Shown: positions 34,414 through 43,344, counted from the first letter of the stretch. The stretch is 64,000 bases of DNA from Salinimicrobium sp049680855 (GCF_049680855.1 NZ_JBMPGS010000006.1:67013-131012), one strand, 5' to 3'. The notes: generated by a model not told the origin, from the letters alone. Made by a program: numbers and translations.

Positions 34414-35736
34414 ATGACTGACTATAAAAAGAACAGCTTATCCCTTACGAGTGCCATAGCAATGGGAACGGGGGTGATGATAGGAGCGGCAGTGTTCGCA
34501 TTAATGGGGCAGGTAGCCGAACTGGCAGGAGAGTATTTCGTGCTCTCCTTCATCCTGGGAGGAGTGATTTCCGGTTTTAGCGCTTACTCTTACATTAAAA
34601 TGGCACATGCCTATCCTTCGGCCGGGGGAATCGCCATGTTCCTTCAAAAAGCCTATGGGAAAGGAACAATTACTGCTTTTGCTGCCTTACTCATGGCTTT
34701 CTCGATGGTCCTGAATGAAAGTCTTGTGGCGCGCACTTTCGGTACTTACACGCTTCAGCTTTTTGACGTGGGGGAAAATTCTTTTTGGGTACCCGTATTG
34801 GGAGTAGGACTGCTCGTAGCTGCTTTTGTTGTAAATATTCTCGGGAACGAAGTGATAGGAAGAACCGCAATGGCCACGGCAGCAATTAAAATCATAGGAA
34901 TTCTCATCTTTGCCGGGGGTGCAATTTATGCTGCCGATTTCCAGATGGGTTCGGCTTTACCTTCTGCTGCTCCCGAGAATGACTTTACAAAATACCTGGC
35001 TTCACTGGCCTTGTCCATTCTTGCGTACAAAGGCTTTACAACTATCACCAACAGCGGGGGTGAAATTGAAAAACCGCATAAAAATGTGGGTCGGGCAATT
35101 ATTTTTTCTCTGCTCATTTGTGGGGTTGTGTATTTTTTGACTGCCGTGGGAGTTGGTGCCAACCTTTCCATTCCCGAAATTATTGAAGCTAAAGATTATT
35201 CCTTAGCCGAAGCTGCCAGCCCGCTTTTTGGAAACTTCGGACTTTGGTTTACGGTAGGTATCGCAATTATTGCCACTATTTCCGGGGTGATCTTCAGTAT
35301 TTTTGCAGTATCCAGGATGACGGCCATGCTTACCAATATGAAATTAATTCCGCATTCGCATTTTAAGATGCCGGGAAATGTGCAGCAGCACATGCTGGTT
35401 TATATCGTGGTACTTTCCATCCTGCTTACCGTTCTTTTTGACCTTTCCGGGATCGCAGCGATGGGTGCTATATTTTATCTTATTATGGATATGATCATTC
35501 ATGTGGGCGTTTTACGGCATATGAAGGAAAAAGTAGATGCGAATCCTGTAATTGTCATTTCGGCTATTGTTTTGGATGCTGTGGTACTGGCAGGTTTTGT
35601 ATGGGTGAAAATTCAAATGAACCTCACTATTATTCTCGTTTCCGCAGGGCTTATCATTGTCACCTTCTTTGGTGAAAAATTATTTCTGAAGAATACGAAG
35701 GAAGAGCGGCAGGAAGAAGATACAGAAGATAAATAG
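34414..35736 (+). CDS. APC-superfamily permease
   Basis: 440 aa with about eleven to twelve membrane helices and a charged C-terminal tail. The first helix holds the APC motif MGTGVMIGAAVFALMGQ, and SGGEIEKPHKNVGRAI is the conserved loop after helix 6. Members carry amino acids or amines. It lies between the copper-storage gene and the second HMA-AraC regulator (21 bases away), so it may be under copper control; a link to thiol or His supply is only a guess. Confidence 0.88.
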   Translation: MTDYKKNSLSLTSAIAMGTGVMIGAAVFALMGQVAELAGEYFVLSFILGGVISGFSAYSYIKMAHAYPSAGGIAMFLQKAYGKGTITAFAALLMAFSMVLNESLVARTFGTYTLQLFDVGENSFWVPVLGVGLLVAAFVVNILGNEVIGRTAMATAAIKIIGILIFAGGAIYAADFQMGSALPSAAPENDFTKYLASLALSILAYKGFTTITNSGGEIEKPHKNVGRAIIFSLLICGVVYFLTAVGVGANLSIPEIIEAKDYSLAEAASPLFGNFGLWFTVGIAIIATISGVIFSIFAVSRMTAMLTNMKLIPHSHFKMPGNVQQHMLVYIVVLSILLTVLFDLSGIAAMGAIFYLIMDMIIHVGVLRHMKEKVDANPVIVISAIVLDAVVLAGFVWVKIQMNLTIILVSAGLIIVTFFGEKLFLKNTKEERQEEDTEDK

Positions 35737-35757
35737 GATGAATAAACCTGAGATGAG

Positions 35758-36318
35758 GTGAAACTGTATGTGAAGAACATGGTTTGTAATCGCTGTATTA
35801 CTGCGGTAAGAACTGCGATTGAAGAACAAGGCCTGCATCAAACTTCTGTGGAACTGGGAGAAGTGGAGATCGCCGAAGAAATCAATGACGAACAAAGGCA
35901 GGAGTTAAATGCCATTTTTGAAGCACTGGGATTTGAACTTATTAATGATAAAAAAAGCCGGTGGATTCAAAAGATAAAAACCATTATTGTTGAACTGATC
36001 TACTACGACGAAGTATATCCAAAAATGACCTTTTCCGAGTACATTTCGGGGAAATTAAATCATGATTATTCCTATCTCAGCAAGTTGTTTTCAGAAGTGC
36101 AGGGTATTACAATAGAGCAATATTTCATAGCGCAAAAGATTGAGCGCGTCAAGGAATTGCTGGTGTACGACGAGTATTCGTTAAGTGAAATCGCTCATCA
36201 ACTCAATTACAGCAGTGTTTCCCACCTTAGCAGGCAGTTTAAAAAAGTGACCGGGCTTTCGCCTACACATTTTAAGCAGTTAAAGGAAAAGAAGAGAAAA
36301 CCCCTGGATGAAGTCTGA
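35758..36318 (+). CDS. HMA-AraC fusion regulator 2
   Basis: 186 aa starting at GTG (a stop lies just upstream in frame and no ATG precedes the metal motif). The N-terminal HMA-like domain has NMVCNRCITAV with Cys 10 and Cys 13; the C-terminal AraC DNA-binding domain contains RVKELLVYDEYSLSEIAHQL and SHLSRQFKKVTGLSPTHF. It is a paralogue of regulator 1 and lies directly ahead of copA, its likely target together with the APC permease gene. Confidence 0.85.
   Translation: MKLYVKNMVCNRCITAVRTAIEEQGLHQTSVELGEVEIAEEINDEQRQELNAIFEALGFELINDKKSRWIQKIKTIIVELIYYDEVYPKMTFSEYISGKLNHDYSYLSKLFSEVQGITIEQYFIAQKIERVKELLVYDEYSLSEIAHQLNYSSVSHLSRQFKKVTGLSPTHFKQLKEKKRKPLDEV
35907..35917. repeat. AAATGNCATTT dyad, copy 8
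   Basis: AAATGCCATTT in the second HMA-AraC gene, read as Asn-Ala-Ile-Phe. Confidence 0.6.
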
Positions 36319-36346
36319 ATCCTGCCAAAAGCTTCCATAATTATGC

Positions 36347-36369
36347 AACAGTGCTGCTGTTCTTTTTTT
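36347..36369 (+). terminator. Weak hairpin before copA
   Basis: AACAG and CTGTT around 5 bases, then C and seven T. The stem has only five pairs, so termination is probably partial. Confidence 0.35.
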
Positions 36370-36395
36370 GAAATTTGTCGATAAAAGTTGAAGTA

Positions 36396-39300
36396 ATGAA
36401 ACATAGCTATAAAATTTCAGGAATGACATGTAGCGGCTGCCGCAGCCATGTTGAAAAGACGCTGCAGGAAGTTGAAGGCGTTTCAAATGTGAATGTAAAT
36501 CTTGATAAAGCCGAGGCCGAAATTGAAATGCAGCGGCATATCCCCTGGGATGTTCTGGAAACTGCGCTGCAGAAGGGAGGCGGCAATTATCACATTCTTG
36601 CTCCGGGTACTTCCGAAGAAAAGTCAGCTGAAAAAGGTTCCAAAAATGACATTTCTGAAGCAACTTCTGAAATTAATTCAGAAGAAGCTGAATTCATGAT
36701 GCACAAATATAAGATCACCGGAATGACTTGTAACGGCTGCCGCAGCCATGTGGAAAATACACTGCAGCAGGTGGACGGGGTGAAAAATGTTTCGGTAGCT
36801 CTTGAAAGTGGTGAGGCCAAAATTGAGATGGAGCGGCACATACCGGTAGATGTTTTTGAAACGGCCTTACAACAGGACGGCGGCAACTATCATATTTCCA
36901 TGCCCCGGGCAGCTCATGGAACCGATGAATTGATGAGCCATAAATACGAGGTCACCGGCATGACCTGCAATGGCTGCCGGGCACATGTGGAGGAAAGCCT
37001 TCAAAAAGTGAACGGAGTGAAAGACGTGCGGGTGGATCTGGAAAAGGCCGAAGCGGTCATTGAAATGCACCGGCATATTCCTTTAGAGACTTTCCAGAAG
37101 GTGTTGGAGATAGACGGGGGAACGTATGGAATTTATCTGCCGGGACAGGCAAAAGAAGCCCCCAGCAAGTCAAAACAGTCAAAAGGCAGGGGAACAGGAA
37201 CTTTTTACTGCCCAATGCACTGCGAAGGTGATAAAGCCTATGATAAAGCAGGTGATTGCCCGGTTTGCGGAATGGACCTCGTGGAGGAAGTAAATTTAAA
37301 GGCCGAAAAACCTCAATACACCTGCCCAATGCACTCTGAGGTGGTTGAAGACGAGCCGGGAAGCTGCCCAATTTGCGGAATGGATCTGGTGCGAATAGAA
37401 CCCGATCTTTCCTCGGAACAGAAAACATATAAGCAGCTGCTCAAAAAGTTCAAAATAGCCGTCGCATTTACGCTGCCCATATTTATCATTGCCATGTCTG
37501 AAATGATCTCCAAAAATCCCCTTTTTGAGATCATGGAGTTAAGAGCCTGGAATTGGGTGCAGCTGGGGCTTTCTCTTCCGGTAGTGTTTTATGCCACCTG
37601 GATGTTCTTTGAAAGAGCCTGGAAATCTATAGTTTCCTGGAATCTGAACATGTTTACTTTAATTGGGATAGGAGCCGGAGTGGCCTGGCTTTTCAGTGTC
37701 TTCGGAATGCTTTTCCCAGATCTTTTTCCAGAGCAGTTTAAAAGCCCTGCAGGGACAGTATATGTTTATTTCGAAGCCGCCACAGTGATACTTACGCTGG
37801 TATTGCTTGGGCAGTTGCTGGAAGCAAGAGCCCACAGCCGCACAAATTCTGCAATTAAAGAGTTGCTGAAACTCGCCCCCAACAAAGCCATTCGAGTAGT
37901 AAATGGAAAAGAGGAGGAGATTGATGCAGATATGATCCAGGTGGGTGATATTTTGCGGGTGAAGCCCGGGGATAAGATTCCGGTAGATGGAAGTATTGAA
38001 CAGGGGCAGACCAACATTGATGAATCCATGATTACGGGCGAGCCGGTGCCGGTAGAGAAAACTGAAGGAGATGTGGTCACCTCAGGAACTATCAATGGCA
38101 ACCGCAGCTTTACCATGAAGGCCGAAAAAGTAGGCGACGAGACTTTGCTGGCGCAAATAATTAAAATGGTAAATGATGCCAGCCGTTCGCAGGCGCCCAT
38201 TCAGAAGTTAGCTGATAAAATTTCGGGGTATTTTGTGCCGGTGGTGGTAATTATTTCGATTATCACTTTTATCGTGTGGGCTTTTCTTGTGCCTGAAGGC
38301 GCATTTCCTGAAGACGCATCCAGCTGGAGTTATGCGCTCATCAATGCCATTGCAGTTTTGATCATCGCCTGTCCCTGTGCTCTTGGACTCGCTACTCCTA
38401 TGTCTGTCATGGTAGGCGTGGGAAAAGGTGCTCAAAATGGCGTTTTAATTAAGAATGCGCAGGCGCTAGAACAAATGAACAAGATCGATACGCTTATTGT
38501 CGATAAAACAGGAACCATTACGGAAGGAAAGCCTTCTGTGGACAAAGTAGTGGCTACAGGTGAATTTTCAGAAGAGGAAATTCTAAAAAATGTGGCTTCG
38601 GTTAATGCGCAGAGCGAGCATCCGCTGGCAGAAGCTACAGTGAATTATGCGCGTTCCAAAAATGTCATTTTTGAGGAGGCTTCCGGTTTTAATTCTGTTA
38701 CAGGAAAAGGAGTGACGGGAATTTCTGCAGAAAGAGAAGTGTCTATAGGCAATGAAAAGCTTATGGAAGAAATAGACGCCCAAATCGCTTCGGAACTTCA
38801 AAGGAGGGTAAAGCAAGAGCAGGAGCAGGGAAAAACGGTGTCTTATGTGGCGATTGATAAAAAAGTAGCCGGATATATTACAATTACAGATCCAGTAAAG
38901 AAAACGAGTCGACAGGCTATCAAGAAATTAGTAGATGATGGGATGGAGGTAGTAATGCTTACCGGTGACAATGAAACAACTGCCAAGGCAGTAGCTGCAG
39001 ACCTGGGGCTTTCAGGATTTAAGGCGGGAATGCTTCCGCAGGACAAAATGGAAGAGGTAGAGAGACTTCAGGAGCAAGGTAAGAAGGTTGCCATGGCCGG
39101 TGACGGGATCAACGATGCACCTGCGCTTGCAAAATCTAATGTTGGTATCGCCATGGGAACGGGAACAGACGTGGCTATAGAAAGTGCAGAAATCACGCTT
39201 GTAAAAGGAGATTTATGGGGCGTTGTAAAAGCAAGGAACCTGAGCAAAAAGGTAATGACAAATATAAAACAGAACCTGTTTTTTGCATTGGTTTACAATA

Positions 39301-39446
39301 CGCTGGGAGTTCCCATTGCCGCCGGAGTGCTTTATCCTTTCTTCGGAATCCTGCTGTCTCCAATGATCGCGGCTCTTGCCATGAGCTTTAGCTCGGTATC
39401 TGTGATCGTGAATGCCCTCAGACTAAGATCTGCAAAAATTGAATAA
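36396..39446 (+). CDS. copA: Copper-exporting P1B-type ATPase with three HMA and two metal-binding modules
   Basis: 1016 aa, longer than usual CopA (about 800). Three HMA domains carry GMTCxGC at residues 12-15, 112-115 and 191-194. Two heavy-metal-binding modules follow (FYCPMHCEG and GDCPVCG from about 270; YTCPMHSE and GSCPICG from about 309). The ATPase core has the ion-site CPC (659-661), DKTGTITEGKP (phosphorylated Asp 703) and GDGINDAPA. It pumps Cu(I) from the cytoplasm to the periplasm, feeding the Cus-type efflux complex. The chosen ATG is at 36396; a longer frame opens 7 codons earlier. Confidence 0.95.
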   Translation: MKHSYKISGMTCSGCRSHVEKTLQEVEGVSNVNVNLDKAEAEIEMQRHIPWDVLETALQKGGGNYHILAPGTSEEKSAEKGSKNDISEATSEINSEEAEFMMHKYKITGMTCNGCRSHVENTLQQVDGVKNVSVALESGEAKIEMERHIPVDVFETALQQDGGNYHISMPRAAHGTDELMSHKYEVTGMTCNGCRAHVEESLQKVNGVKDVRVDLEKAEAVIEMHRHIPLETFQKVLEIDGGTYGIYLPGQAKEAPSKSKQSKGRGTGTFYCPMHCEGDKAYDKAGDCPVCGMDLVEEVNLKAEKPQYTCPMHSEVVEDEPGSCPICGMDLVRIEPDLSSEQKTYKQLLKKFKIAVAFTLPIFIIAMSEMISKNPLFEIMELRAWNWVQLGLSLPVVFYATWMFFERAWKSIVSWNLNMFTLIGIGAGVAWLFSVFGMLFPDLFPEQFKSPAGTVYVYFEAATVILTLVLLGQLLEARAHSRTNSAIKELLKLAPNKAIRVVNGKEEEIDADMIQVGDILRVKPGDKIPVDGSIEQGQTNIDESMITGEPVPVEKTEGDVVTSGTINGNRSFTMKAEKVGDETLLAQIIKMVNDASRSQAPIQKLADKISGYFVPVVVIISIITFIVWAFLVPEGAFPEDASSWSYALINAIAVLIIACPCALGLATPMSVMVGVGKGAQNGVLIKNAQALEQMNKIDTLIVDKTGTITEGKPSVDKVVATGEFSEEEILKNVASVNAQSEHPLAEATVNYARSKNVIFEEASGFNSVTGKGVTGISAEREVSIGNEKLMEEIDAQIASELQRRVKQEQEQGKTVSYVAIDKKVAGYITITDPVKKTSRQAIKKLVDDGMEVVMLTGDNETTAKAVAADLGLSGFKAGMLPQDKMEEVERLQEQGKKVAMAGDGINDAPALAKSNVGIAMGTGTDVAIESAEITLVKGDLWGVVKARNLSKKVMTNIKQNLFFALVYNTLGVPIAAGVLYPFFGILLSPMIAALAMSFSSVSVIVNALRLRSAKIE
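36644..36654. repeat. AAATGNCATTT dyad, copy 9
   Basis: AAATGACATTT in the linker between HMA 1 and HMA 2 of copA, read as Asn-Asp-Ile-Ser. Confidence 0.6.
38660..38670. repeat. AAATGNCATTT dyad, copy 10
   Basis: AAATGTCATTT in the ATP-binding part of copA, read as Asn-Val-Ile-Phe. Confidence 0.6.
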
Positions 39447-39448
39447 AA

Positions 39449-39480
39449 AAAATCCGGAGTGTTTCACTCCGGATTTTGAT
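39449..39480. terminator. Terminator between copA and the convergent EF-hand gene
   Basis: AATCCGGAGTG pairs perfectly with CACTCCGGATT around ttt, flanked by A and T runs, so it can act in both directions. Confidence 0.85.
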
Positions 39481-39506
39481 CTTGATCTTGATTTAATATT
39501 TGGTTT

Positions 39507-39602
39507 CTACCAGCCTGCGGTATAAGGACTATAGACGTTGTATTCATTTTCGTCTATCATGTTGTCGTCATTGGTGTCCCAGTCTACATACAATCCGGTG
39601 TT
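39507..39602 (-). other. In-frame continuation of the EF-hand gene behind a TAG stop
   Basis: After the TAG at 39603-39605 the same frame stays open for 31 codons and encodes another EF-hand loop (DWDTNDDNMIDENEY) and the end SPYTAGW before a second TAG at 39507-39509. This is the natural end of the upstream gene, cut off by a nonsense codon. Confidence 0.8.
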
Positions 39603-40451
39603 CTATTCATCTTCGGTCACTGCGCTATTGGCATCGGCGTCATAGGTGGTGTATACATCTGTTGCACCAAAACCCTGATACCATTCATCACTGTTTAATA
39701 CACCATCAGTATCTGCGTCCCAGGTGCCAAAATCATCTTCATTTACATAACTACTGTACATTCCGGTATAACCTGCATTCCATTCTTCCTCACTTATGGC
39801 ATCATCATCATCTACGTCTGTATTACCAAATGTGGTGTTAAAGAATTCCTCATCGTTTAGAGAGCCGTCTGCATCGGTGTCCCATCCTACAAAGTCATTT
39901 GCATAGGTATTGGCAAATTCATCTGCGTCTAACGAACCGTCTGCATTGGTATCAAAGTCGCTGAAGCTTCCGGCGTTACCCGGCTCCATCATTACAGTAA
40001 TGGTTATTGTTGCCAGACCTCCGTTTTCGTTCATCACGGGCTCGTCTTCGATATCCCATTCTCCAGAGACACCGTCATCATCTTCGGCATAAAGTTTTAA
40101 AGTGATTTCATCTCCGTCATCATCGCCCTCAAGATTTGCATCTTCGTTGAGCATAAGGCTAATGTTTGTTTCGGTTCCTTCTTCGATCATAACAGGGTCT
40201 GTGATAAAGTTATCACTGTTTCCTTCGTTGGCGTGTACCGCTACAAGCCAGCTGTCCTGGCCTACAGTAACACTTTGTACTACAATTGTGTTTCCGGAGA
40301 TCGTTTGATCTTCAGCAGTGATAAATCCTGTCTCATCATCCTCATCAATTAAGCCGTCATCATCATCACCACAGCTGTTTAAGCTGAAAGCAAGAAATAG
40401 CATTCCCAGAAATAAGGGATAGTTCCTAATGTTTTTAAATACTTCTTTCAT
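39603..40451 (-). CDS. EF-hand calcium-binding lipoprotein, cut by a premature stop
   Basis: 282 aa. Lipobox at SLNSCGDDDD. An N-terminal beta-rich, very acidic domain (about 25-160) is followed by a run of EF-hand-like loops: DTNADGSLDADEF, DTDADGSLNDEEF, DVDDDDAISEEEW, DADTDGVLNSDEW and DADANSAVTEDE. The last is interrupted by TAG where the earlier repeats have an aromatic residue (W, F), fitting a TGG-to-TAG or TAC/TAT-to-TAG change. It is probably a surface or periplasmic calcium-binding protein; no partner is known. The truncated product keeps at least four loops and may still work. Confidence 0.85.
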   Translation of the reverse strand: MKEVFKNIRNYPLFLGMLFLAFSLNSCGDDDDGLIDEDDETGFITAEDQTISGNTIVVQSVTVGQDSWLVAVHANEGNSDNFITDPVMIEEGTETNISLMLNEDANLEGDDDGDEITLKLYAEDDDGVSGEWDIEDEPVMNENGGLATITITVMMEPGNAGSFSDFDTNADGSLDADEFANTYANDFVGWDTDADGSLNDEEFFNTTFGNTDVDDDDAISEEEWNAGYTGMYSSYVNEDDFGTWDADTDGVLNSDEWYQGFGATDVYTTYDADANSAVTEDE

Positions 40452-40651
40452 AATGCAATTTTTTAGTTCTTAATCGTAGCGAATGTGCTGAAAAAAATTG
40501 CACCGGTCAATTTTTTAATAGGAAGAGCACTCAACTTTACCGCTAGTTTAACGCCAATGTTAATCGTATCAGAAAAATTCATGAAAACCTGTAGATTTTC
40601 CTAAAAAATCTGAAAATGAAATGTTGTAAAATTCTGTATTTGAGCAATGCA

Positions 40652-40691
40652 CATAAAAAAACTGCCCGAAAATGTCATTTTTGGGCAGTTT
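40652..40691 (-). terminator. Terminator of the metalloprotease gene with dyad tip
   Basis: On both strands AAACTGCCC pairs with GGGCAGTTT, and the interior AAAATG-T-CATTTT extends the stem to its tip. The minus strand continues with seven T, as expected for the metalloprotease transcript. Confidence 0.8.
40670..40680. repeat. AAATGNCATTT dyad, copy 11
   Basis: AAATGTCATTT forming the inner stem of the terminator downstream of the metalloprotease gene. Confidence 0.6.
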
Positions 40692-40716
40692 AAAAATCAA
40701 CTTTTTAAGCTACTTT

Positions 40717-43209
40717 CTAGCTATTGGGGTCAAGGATGAGGTTAACACGTGCCAGTGCATCCTGAAGATGATATCTGGTCATTGTATCACGGCTTCTTCC
40801 AATGGAATTTCGAAGATCTCTTTGTAATTTCTGCAGTTCTCCTCTTACAACTGGACGAATATCACTTTGCTCCACATCTACGTTTGTTCTGGTACTCCAT
40901 GAACGGTATCTTGCAGGGAGTTGAGATTGTTCTTCGGTCATAAGATACTCCATACGGTTAATATATGCCCTTTGCAGGTTTCGGCGATACGTATCGATCT
41001 CGTTTCCTCTTCTTAATTCACTCCAGATTCCGGTTCTAAGATCGGTCATCATATCAAGAAGTGAATAGGCTTCTCTTCCGTTGATCTGACGGTTTTCGAT
41101 CAATCTTCCCATTCTTCCGAAGTCAAGAATATTGTTCAAGGTTCTTTCCTGAGTATTTCTGATTCGTTCCACATTTCCATCAAATTCGATCTTGTTGAAG
41201 ATCTCCTGGTCAATAAGCCACTCGGGCGTTGAGAACAACTCATCCTGAAGGAAGTTCATTGCTTTCTTCTGTTTATCTGCAGTGACGTGTGAATATACAG
41301 CGCCTTCCTGGTCGTATGTTTTAGTCTCTTTAATCACACCGCCAATATTAGCAGTGACGTGGCCCAGGTAACGGTTGTATTGGCCAAGCACCTGCTCATA
41401 CATGGTTTCAAGATCGTCATAATCTTTCCCTTTTTCGGCTGTCCATTCGATGAGGTTTGGAACTATTCTTTTAAGATTCTTTATTCCATACTGGCTAGCA
41501 AGTACAGCATCATCTCCAAGGTCTTCGGTTTGAGAAGTAGGGTCAATTACCCCGCTTTGTTGTGCACCAAATCTGTAAACAGGATCTCCTGCTTTTTCAA
41601 GAATCCACTCGTCAAGGATTTCCTTTTCTTCCTTACCTGTTTTGTCCAGGATAGGTTTATAACCCCATTGAATTGCATATTTATCATATGGCCCAATGTT
41701 TGGCATTAATGCCACATCTCCATCTTCAGGTTGTGCGATGTAGTTAAATCTTGCGTAGTCCATGATAGATGGCGCAGTACCATTTTTCGCTGTAAAGTCA
41801 GGATCTCTCAAAGATTCTACAGAGTAGGCTACACTGCTTCCCATGTTGTGAGGGAGTCCCAGGGTGTGCCCCACTTCGTGAGAAGAAACGAACCTGATTA
41901 GGCGCCCCATGATCTCGTCTTTAAATTCTACGCCGCGAGCATCTTCATTAATAGCCGCAGTTTGTACAAAGAACCAGTTTCTCAATAAAGTCATAACATT
42001 ATGGTACCAGTTAATATCTGATTCCAAAATTTCTCCAGATCGCGGATCGCTCACGTGTGGGCCATTGGCGTTTGGAATTGGGGAAGCCAGGTAACGTACC
42101 ACAGAATAACGTACATCTTCGGGGCTCCAGTCTGGATCTTCTTCAACTGTAGGAGCATCTTTGGCAATAATGGCATTTTTAAAACCTGCCGCCTCAAAAG
42201 CAACCTGCCAGTCTTCAATTCCTTCTTTGATATATGGAATCCATTTCTTAGGAGTAGCACGGTCTATATAATATACAATAGGCTCTTTTGGCTCTACCAG
42301 TACGCCCTGCTTGAACTTTTCAATGTCCTCTTCCTTCACTTCAAGTCTCCAGCGGTCAAGGTATCTTACAGTTTCGCTTTTTTGGGCATCAAGACCATAA
42401 TCTGTTTGCCCTGTTGTAAACCAACCTACACGCTCGTCAAAATACCTTCTTTCCATAGGTACCTTTGGAAGAAGAATCATAGAGTTGCTCATCTTTACAG
42501 ATACTGAAGCTGTACTTGAATTTGATGGCGGCTCTCCGGCGTTGTAAGTTTTTACGTGACGCACCTCTATGTTTCTTGGGTAACTTCTAATGGTATCGAT
42601 ATAAGACCTGCTGTCATCAAGCCGACTTATCTTATAGTTTTTTCTACTCCTCTCTGGGAAACCTAAGGCCTGAACATCTTTTTGAAATAAATCAGTTACC
42701 TTAATTACAGTGGAGTTGTTCAAAGAATCTTTGTGAAAAGCTTCAATGTCAAAAGAGAACAGAATGGGTTCAAAATTTGAATTTACCACTGCTTCATGAA
42801 TAGGTAGAGAATCTGCAGCGTACACATCATGTGAAACGACGCGAAGAAGAACATCATTGTTCTTTTTTTCCCATCTTAGTACCTGTTCATTTTGTTTTCC
42901 GCCGCCAAAACCTATTCCTGAGGCAGTTTGTGCTATCCTGGTAACCATAAGCATTTCACGGTTGAAAAGGCTGTCGGGAATTTCGTAGTAGTAGTCTTCA
43001 TCTACCTGGTGGACAGTAAATAAACCTTTGTCTGTCTTGGCCTCTTTGGTGATTACTTTGTTGTAATCTTTAATACCATTCTTGTCTTTAGAAGGTTTTT
43101 GACCGGAGTCGGCCGTTGTTTTTGATTTGTCTGACTGAAAAACAGCACAGCTCGATATTGAAAATGCCAGGAAAACAACACCCAGCCGATGCAATAAACG
43201 GTTGTTCAT
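40717..43209 (-). CDS. Zinc-dependent metalloprotease, exported lipoprotein (DUF5117/DUF4953 type)
   Basis: 830 aa. Lipobox SISSCAVF; the ATG at 43207-43209 gives a proper signal peptide, though the frame is open 17 codons further. The middle part contains SSHEVGHTLGLPHNM, an HExxHxxGxxH zinc site as in metzincins, at about residue 450. Flanking regions fit the large Bacteroidota proteases with an N-terminal DUF5118/DUF5117 and a C-terminal DUF4953. The substrate is unknown. It has its own terminator and an upstream neighbour 135 bases away. Confidence 0.9.
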   Translation of the reverse strand: MNNRLLHRLGVVFLAFSISSCAVFQSDKSKTTADSGQKPSKDKNGIKDYNKVITKEAKTDKGLFTVHQVDEDYYYEIPDSLFNREMLMVTRIAQTASGIGFGGGKQNEQVLRWEKKNNDVLLRVVSHDVYAADSLPIHEAVVNSNFEPILFSFDIEAFHKDSLNNSTVIKVTDLFQKDVQALGFPERSRKNYKISRLDDSRSYIDTIRSYPRNIEVRHVKTYNAGEPPSNSSTASVSVKMSNSMILLPKVPMERRYFDERVGWFTTGQTDYGLDAQKSETVRYLDRWRLEVKEEDIEKFKQGVLVEPKEPIVYYIDRATPKKWIPYIKEGIEDWQVAFEAAGFKNAIIAKDAPTVEEDPDWSPEDVRYSVVRYLASPIPNANGPHVSDPRSGEILESDINWYHNVMTLLRNWFFVQTAAINEDARGVEFKDEIMGRLIRFVSSHEVGHTLGLPHNMGSSVAYSVESLRDPDFTAKNGTAPSIMDYARFNYIAQPEDGDVALMPNIGPYDKYAIQWGYKPILDKTGKEEKEILDEWILEKAGDPVYRFGAQQSGVIDPTSQTEDLGDDAVLASQYGIKNLKRIVPNLIEWTAEKGKDYDDLETMYEQVLGQYNRYLGHVTANIGGVIKETKTYDQEGAVYSHVTADKQKKAMNFLQDELFSTPEWLIDQEIFNKIEFDGNVERIRNTQERTLNNILDFGRMGRLIENRQINGREAYSLLDMMTDLRTGIWSELRRGNEIDTYRRNLQRAYINRMEYLMTEEQSQLPARYRSWSTRTNVDVEQSDIRPVVRGELQKLQRDLRNSIGRSRDTMTRYHLQDALARVNLILDPNS

Positions 43210-43344
43210 TAAGTAATAGTTTGAGTTAAAAAAAGCCCAATTTAAAAAAACAAATTTCACGTGCCTAATGTGAAGCTGTTAAATAAAAGGGAGTTGCATT
43301 TGCGCTTGTTTGACTACAGAGAATGCAAAAGGTTTAAAAAAGGG

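Noticed and set aside
39475..39492. Short direct repeat gatctt next to the copA terminator
   Set aside because: Only two full units; too short to count as a repeat element.
39500..39841. Plus-strand open frame rich in His, Arg and Cys
   Set aside because: Antisense shadow of the acidic EF-hand gene; the composition is the mirror of Asp/Glu-rich codons.
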